Below, piece after piece: positions 61,790 to 64,000 of a stretch of DNA of 64,000 nt. A model generated the notes under the pieces. It did not search any database. It saw nothing but the letters and a program-made list of their open reading frames with translations, and was not told the origin of the DNA. The position numbers were made by a program, and so were the translations under genes. Each line of letters opens with the position of its first letter. The first letter of the stretch is position 1. Source of the stretch: Nocardia pseudobrasiliensis NBRC 108224 (GTDB taxonomy: Bacteria > Actinomycetota > Actinomycetes > Mycobacteriales > Mycobacteriaceae); NCBI RefSeq assembly GCF_001613105.1, contig NZ_BDBS01000027.1, positions 124,001 to 188,000 of the forward strand, in the 5' to 3' direction.

Positions 61790-61818
61790 TTGACACAATC
61801 TGGCCGGTCCGGTTGTCT
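61790..61818 (+). promoter_or_regulatory. Candidate sigma-A type promoter
   Basis: TTGACA (61790-61795) and TTGTCT (61813-61818) are separated by 17 bases, 55 bases upstream of the ATG of the YGQ-repeat gene. The -35 box is a perfect match; the -10 box is weak. The call rests on sequence only. Confidence 0.35.
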
Positions 61819-61873
61819 CATCGTCAACTGCTCTGCGCCGCACCGCAACCCAGGCGATTCGAAAGGTCCCGAC

Positions 61874-63319
61874 ATGGCCGACACGCCGAAGCCCGTTCCC
61901 GGCGACACGCCTGGCGAGGGTGGTGACGAGCGGCACTCGGGGCGTTCCGGACAGCAGCCAGCGCCGAGCGGTCCGCACGGTCGGCACCAGATGCCGGGTG
62001 CGGCGGGATATCCGCAGTTCGAGGGACCGGGTGCGCCGCAATACGGAAGTGAACAGGTCGAACCGCCGCCGCCGGTGACGGGTGCGGTTCCGCCGCCATC
62101 GGTTTCGGGAACGCGGCCCGCCCCTGGACAACAGGCTCATGGACAGAGCGGTTCCGGACAACAGGTTTACGGACAGGCGGGGTCTTCGCACGGCTACGAA
62201 CAGCCTGGATCTGCGCAGAGTTACGGGCAGCCTGGGCCTTCGCAGGGCTACGGACAACCCGGATCTCCGCAAAGCTTCGGGCAACCCGGGTCTGCGCAGA
62301 GTTACGGACAGCCCGGGTCTGCGCAGAGTTACGGACAGCCCGGGTCTGCGCAGAGTTACGGGCAGGCCGCGTCCTCGCAGGGTTACGGACAGTCCGCATC
62401 CGAACAGCAGGATTACGGTGCGCCCATACCTCAGCCGGGCTACGGGCAGACCGGCTCCGAGCAGACGTACGGGCAGCCCCCGCACCAACAGGGTTACGGC
62501 CGGTCCACTTCCGAGCAGGGCTATGGACAGCCCACCGCCGAGCAGCAAGCCTATGGACCGTCCACCTTCGATCAACAGCCTTACGGCCAGCCGACTTACG
62601 GCCCCGCCGGTTCCTATCCCGCGCCCGGCGAGGCGCCGCCGGGATGGTCACCCGCGGGCGCATCCTCCTACGGACAGCAGCCCTACGGATATCCAGGGGC
62701 CCCGGCCACGCTGAGTATCGGTCGTGCCCTCGGATACGGCTGGGATCGCTTCCGCGCCAATCCGATTCCGTGGGTCGCGATCACACTGGTCGGCTTCCTC
62801 GCCTATGTGGCGGTCACACTGGTGATCCGGCTCAGCGCGGTCGACTCGGTATTACCGCTGGTGCTGCTCGCCCTGGTGGTCGCGGTGGTGGTCTGGTTGT
62901 TGCAGGCGGCCATGATTCGCGGGGCACTTTCCGAAACCGACGGCACCCCACCGGATTTCCAGGCCTTCTTCGGCTTCGTGAACGCGGGCAACGTTCTGAT
63001 CACGGCGTTGATCGTCTTCGTCGCCGCCTGGGTGTTCGCGATCCTGCTGGTGATTCCCGGCCTGATCGTGCTGTATCTGTGCATGTTCGCCCTGCATTTC
63101 GTGATCGACCAGGACCAGGGCCCGTTCACCGCGATCAAATCCAGTGCCCAACTGGTCTTCTCGAATTTCGGCCCGACGCTGCTGCTGGCGCTGGCCGTGG
63201 CGGTGCTGACGTTCCTGGCGACGCTGTTGTGCGGCGTCGGCCTGCTGATCGTCGGCCCGATGACGATCATCGCCGTCACCTACACCTACCGATTCCTCAC
63301 CGGCGGCCTGATCGCCTGA
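61874..63319 (+). CDS. Membrane protein with N-terminal prion-like YGQ repeats
   Basis: The 481-residue protein has about 275 residues of Gln/Gly/Ser/Tyr/Pro low complexity, with a nine-residue repeat PGSAQSYGQ and variants (SSQGYGQ, SEQGYGQ). This is followed by a compact membrane domain. LSIGRALGYGWDRFRANPIPW leads into about five helices (WVAITLVGFLAYVAVTLVI, LPLVLLALVVAVVVWLLQA, NVLITALIVFVAAWVFAILL and others). The membrane part resembles DUF4013/GlpQ-membrane-domain-like proteins of actinobacteria. The Tyr-rich tail is expected to be cytoplasmic and disordered. The function is unknown. Exact 27-base DNA repeats lie inside. Confidence 0.75.
   Translation: MADTPKPVPGDTPGEGGDERHSGRSGQQPAPSGPHGRHQMPGAAGYPQFEGPGAPQYGSEQVEPPPPVTGAVPPPSVSGTRPAPGQQAHGQSGSGQQVYGQAGSSHGYEQPGSAQSYGQPGPSQGYGQPGSPQSFGQPGSAQSYGQPGSAQSYGQPGSAQSYGQAASSQGYGQSASEQQDYGAPIPQPGYGQTGSEQTYGQPPHQQGYGRSTSEQGYGQPTAEQQAYGPSTFDQQPYGQPTYGPAGSYPAPGEAPPGWSPAGASSYGQQPYGYPGAPATLSIGRALGYGWDRFRANPIPWVAITLVGFLAYVAVTLVIRLSAVDSVLPLVLLALVVAVVVWLLQAAMIRGALSETDGTPPDFQAFFGFVNAGNVLITALIVFVAAWVFAILLVIPGLIVLYLCMFALHFVIDQDQGPFTAIKSSAQLVFSNFGPTLLLALAVAVLTFLATLLCGVGLLIVGPMTIIAVTYTYRFLTGGLIA
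62285..62365 (+). repeat. Three tandem 27-bp coding repeats
   Basis: Copies start at 62285, 62312 and 62339; the first two are identical and the third differs by one base. Each unit encodes PGSAQSYGQ. Degenerate copies extend on both sides. Such repeats can change copy number by slippage without breaking the frame. Confidence 0.9.
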
Positions 63320-63322
63320 ACC

Positions 63323-64000
63323 TCAACGGCTCGCGGCGAACGACCGCTTCAGCCGATGCATCGGCCCGCCCTCGCGGCCGTGGCCGGGGCGCAGCTGCAG
63401 CACGATGACCCCGGCCACCACGATGCCGACCATATTCACGGCGAGCTGCCCCACCGACATGAACGCCTTGTCCCATTCCCCCAGAGTCGCTGCCACCGCG
63501 GCGTAGCCAGCGGCGGGAATCGTGGTGACCGAGATGAACACCCCGACCAGCGCGGAGGATTTCGAGGTCACCAGCGACAGCATTCCCGCCGCGCCCGCCA
63601 GGAGCGCGACCACCAGGGAGAACGGCCCCACCTCGTAGATGAAGTCCACATTGTGGCTGTCGTTGACGCTGCTCACCGTGATCCAGCCGAGATGCTCCCA
63701 AATCAACGACGCCAGCACGGCGATGCCCATGGCCACCGGGAATCCGGTCAGCAACGCCAGCGCCGAACGCCGGGCGAGCCGGAAATCCTTGCGCACCAAC
63801 GAGACCGCGATCGCCGCCAGCGGCCCGAACTCCGGCCCGACCACCATGGCCCCGACGACCGTCACCGGCGAGTCCGTGGCCACACCCACCACCGCGAGCA
63901 GGCATGCGAGGGTGATGAAGGCCAGGAATGTCGGGTTGAGCGTGGATTCCTCCTGGGTCTGGGCGAGCAGTTCCTCCCAGACCACCGCGTCCGCGGGATC
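63323..64000 (-). CDS. DUF389 family membrane protein, N-terminus outside the window
   Basis: The frame is open through base 64000, so the true start lies beyond the edge. The visible 225 residues carry about six membrane helices with the DUF389 patterns VVGVATDSPVTVVGAMVVGPEFGP and PAAGYAAVAATLGEWDKA. The C-terminal tail is basic (HGREGGPMHRLKRSF). DUF389 proteins are integral membrane proteins of unknown function, some annotated TIGR00341-like. A GTG at 63985 is in frame but need not be the start. Confidence 0.85.
   Translation of the reverse strand, partial: DPADAVVWEELLAQTQEESTLNPTFLAFITLACLLAVVGVATDSPVTVVGAMVVGPEFGPLAAIAVSLVRKDFRLARRSALALLTGFPVAMGIAVLASLIWEHLGWITVSSVNDSHNVDFIYEVGPFSLVVALLAGAAGMLSLVTSKSSALVGVFISVTTIPAAGYAAVAATLGEWDKAFMSVGQLAVNMVGIVVAGVIVLQLRPGHGREGGPMHRLKRSFAASR

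Noticed and set aside
62285..62365. Regular repeats considered as a CRISPR array
   Set aside because: The units are tandem without unique spacers and encode an in-frame peptide repeat.

Overview
The window is high-GC actinobacterial DNA with dense, often overlapping genes. The gene content points to a mycolic-acid bacterium, most likely Nocardia or a close relative. It has an MmpS/MmpL pair at the left edge, a decaprenyl-phosphate phosphoribosyltransferase for arabinogalactan synthesis, and a nusB-efp-pepQ / aroC-aroK-aroB / aroE-mltG-ruvX-alaS / rarA neighbourhood that mirrors the Mycobacterium tuberculosis Rv2533c-Rv2559c region. The genus is inferred; nothing in the window proves it. No rRNA, tRNA, CRISPR array, insertion sequence or prophage was recognised.

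Layout, left part (1-17.4 kb): a partial mmpL with mmpS, a YaeQ-like protein, and a DJ-1/PfpI protein divergent from a DapB-like/AhpD-like pair. A DUF885 peptidase-like protein follows. Next is a two-gene unit in which a PLP decarboxylase carries its own C-terminal acyl carrier domain and is translationally coupled to an AMP-forming ligase. A complete dipeptide-type ABC importer runs towards it. A Tat-exported beta-propeller protein and an NDH-2-like oxidoreductase complete this part.

Middle part (17.4-40.5 kb): accessory metabolism and regulators. These include a WYL regulator with an F420-type oxidoreductase, a MerR regulator fused to DNA polymerase III sliding-clamp domains 2 and 3, and a large LuxR (LAL) regulator divergent from an FAD oxidase-MFS-quinone reductase operon. 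Then come the UbiA DPPR synthase, an AlkB-like dioxygenase behind a near-perfect SOS box, and a small SpoT/Mesh1-type HD hydrolase followed by a CPBP protease. The rest are oxidoreductases, a small secreted protein, a serpin-like protein, an ArsB-like permease and a class C serine hydrolase.

Right part (40.5-64 kb): the conserved translation and shikimate block. aroC, aroK and aroB are overlapping and make chorismate-pathway steps. aroE is translated with mltG, ruvX and alaS on the other strand. Unusual elements interrupt this block: AroK has a disordered Arg-rich tail of about 335 residues, and a 699-residue secreted low-complexity/glycine-zipper protein sits between alaS and rarA. The window ends with an O-methyltransferase, an APH-fold kinase-like protein, a YGQ-repeat membrane protein and a truncated DUF389 membrane protein.

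Several convergent gene pairs are separated by strong perfect hairpins without U-tracts, the usual actinobacterial terminator form.
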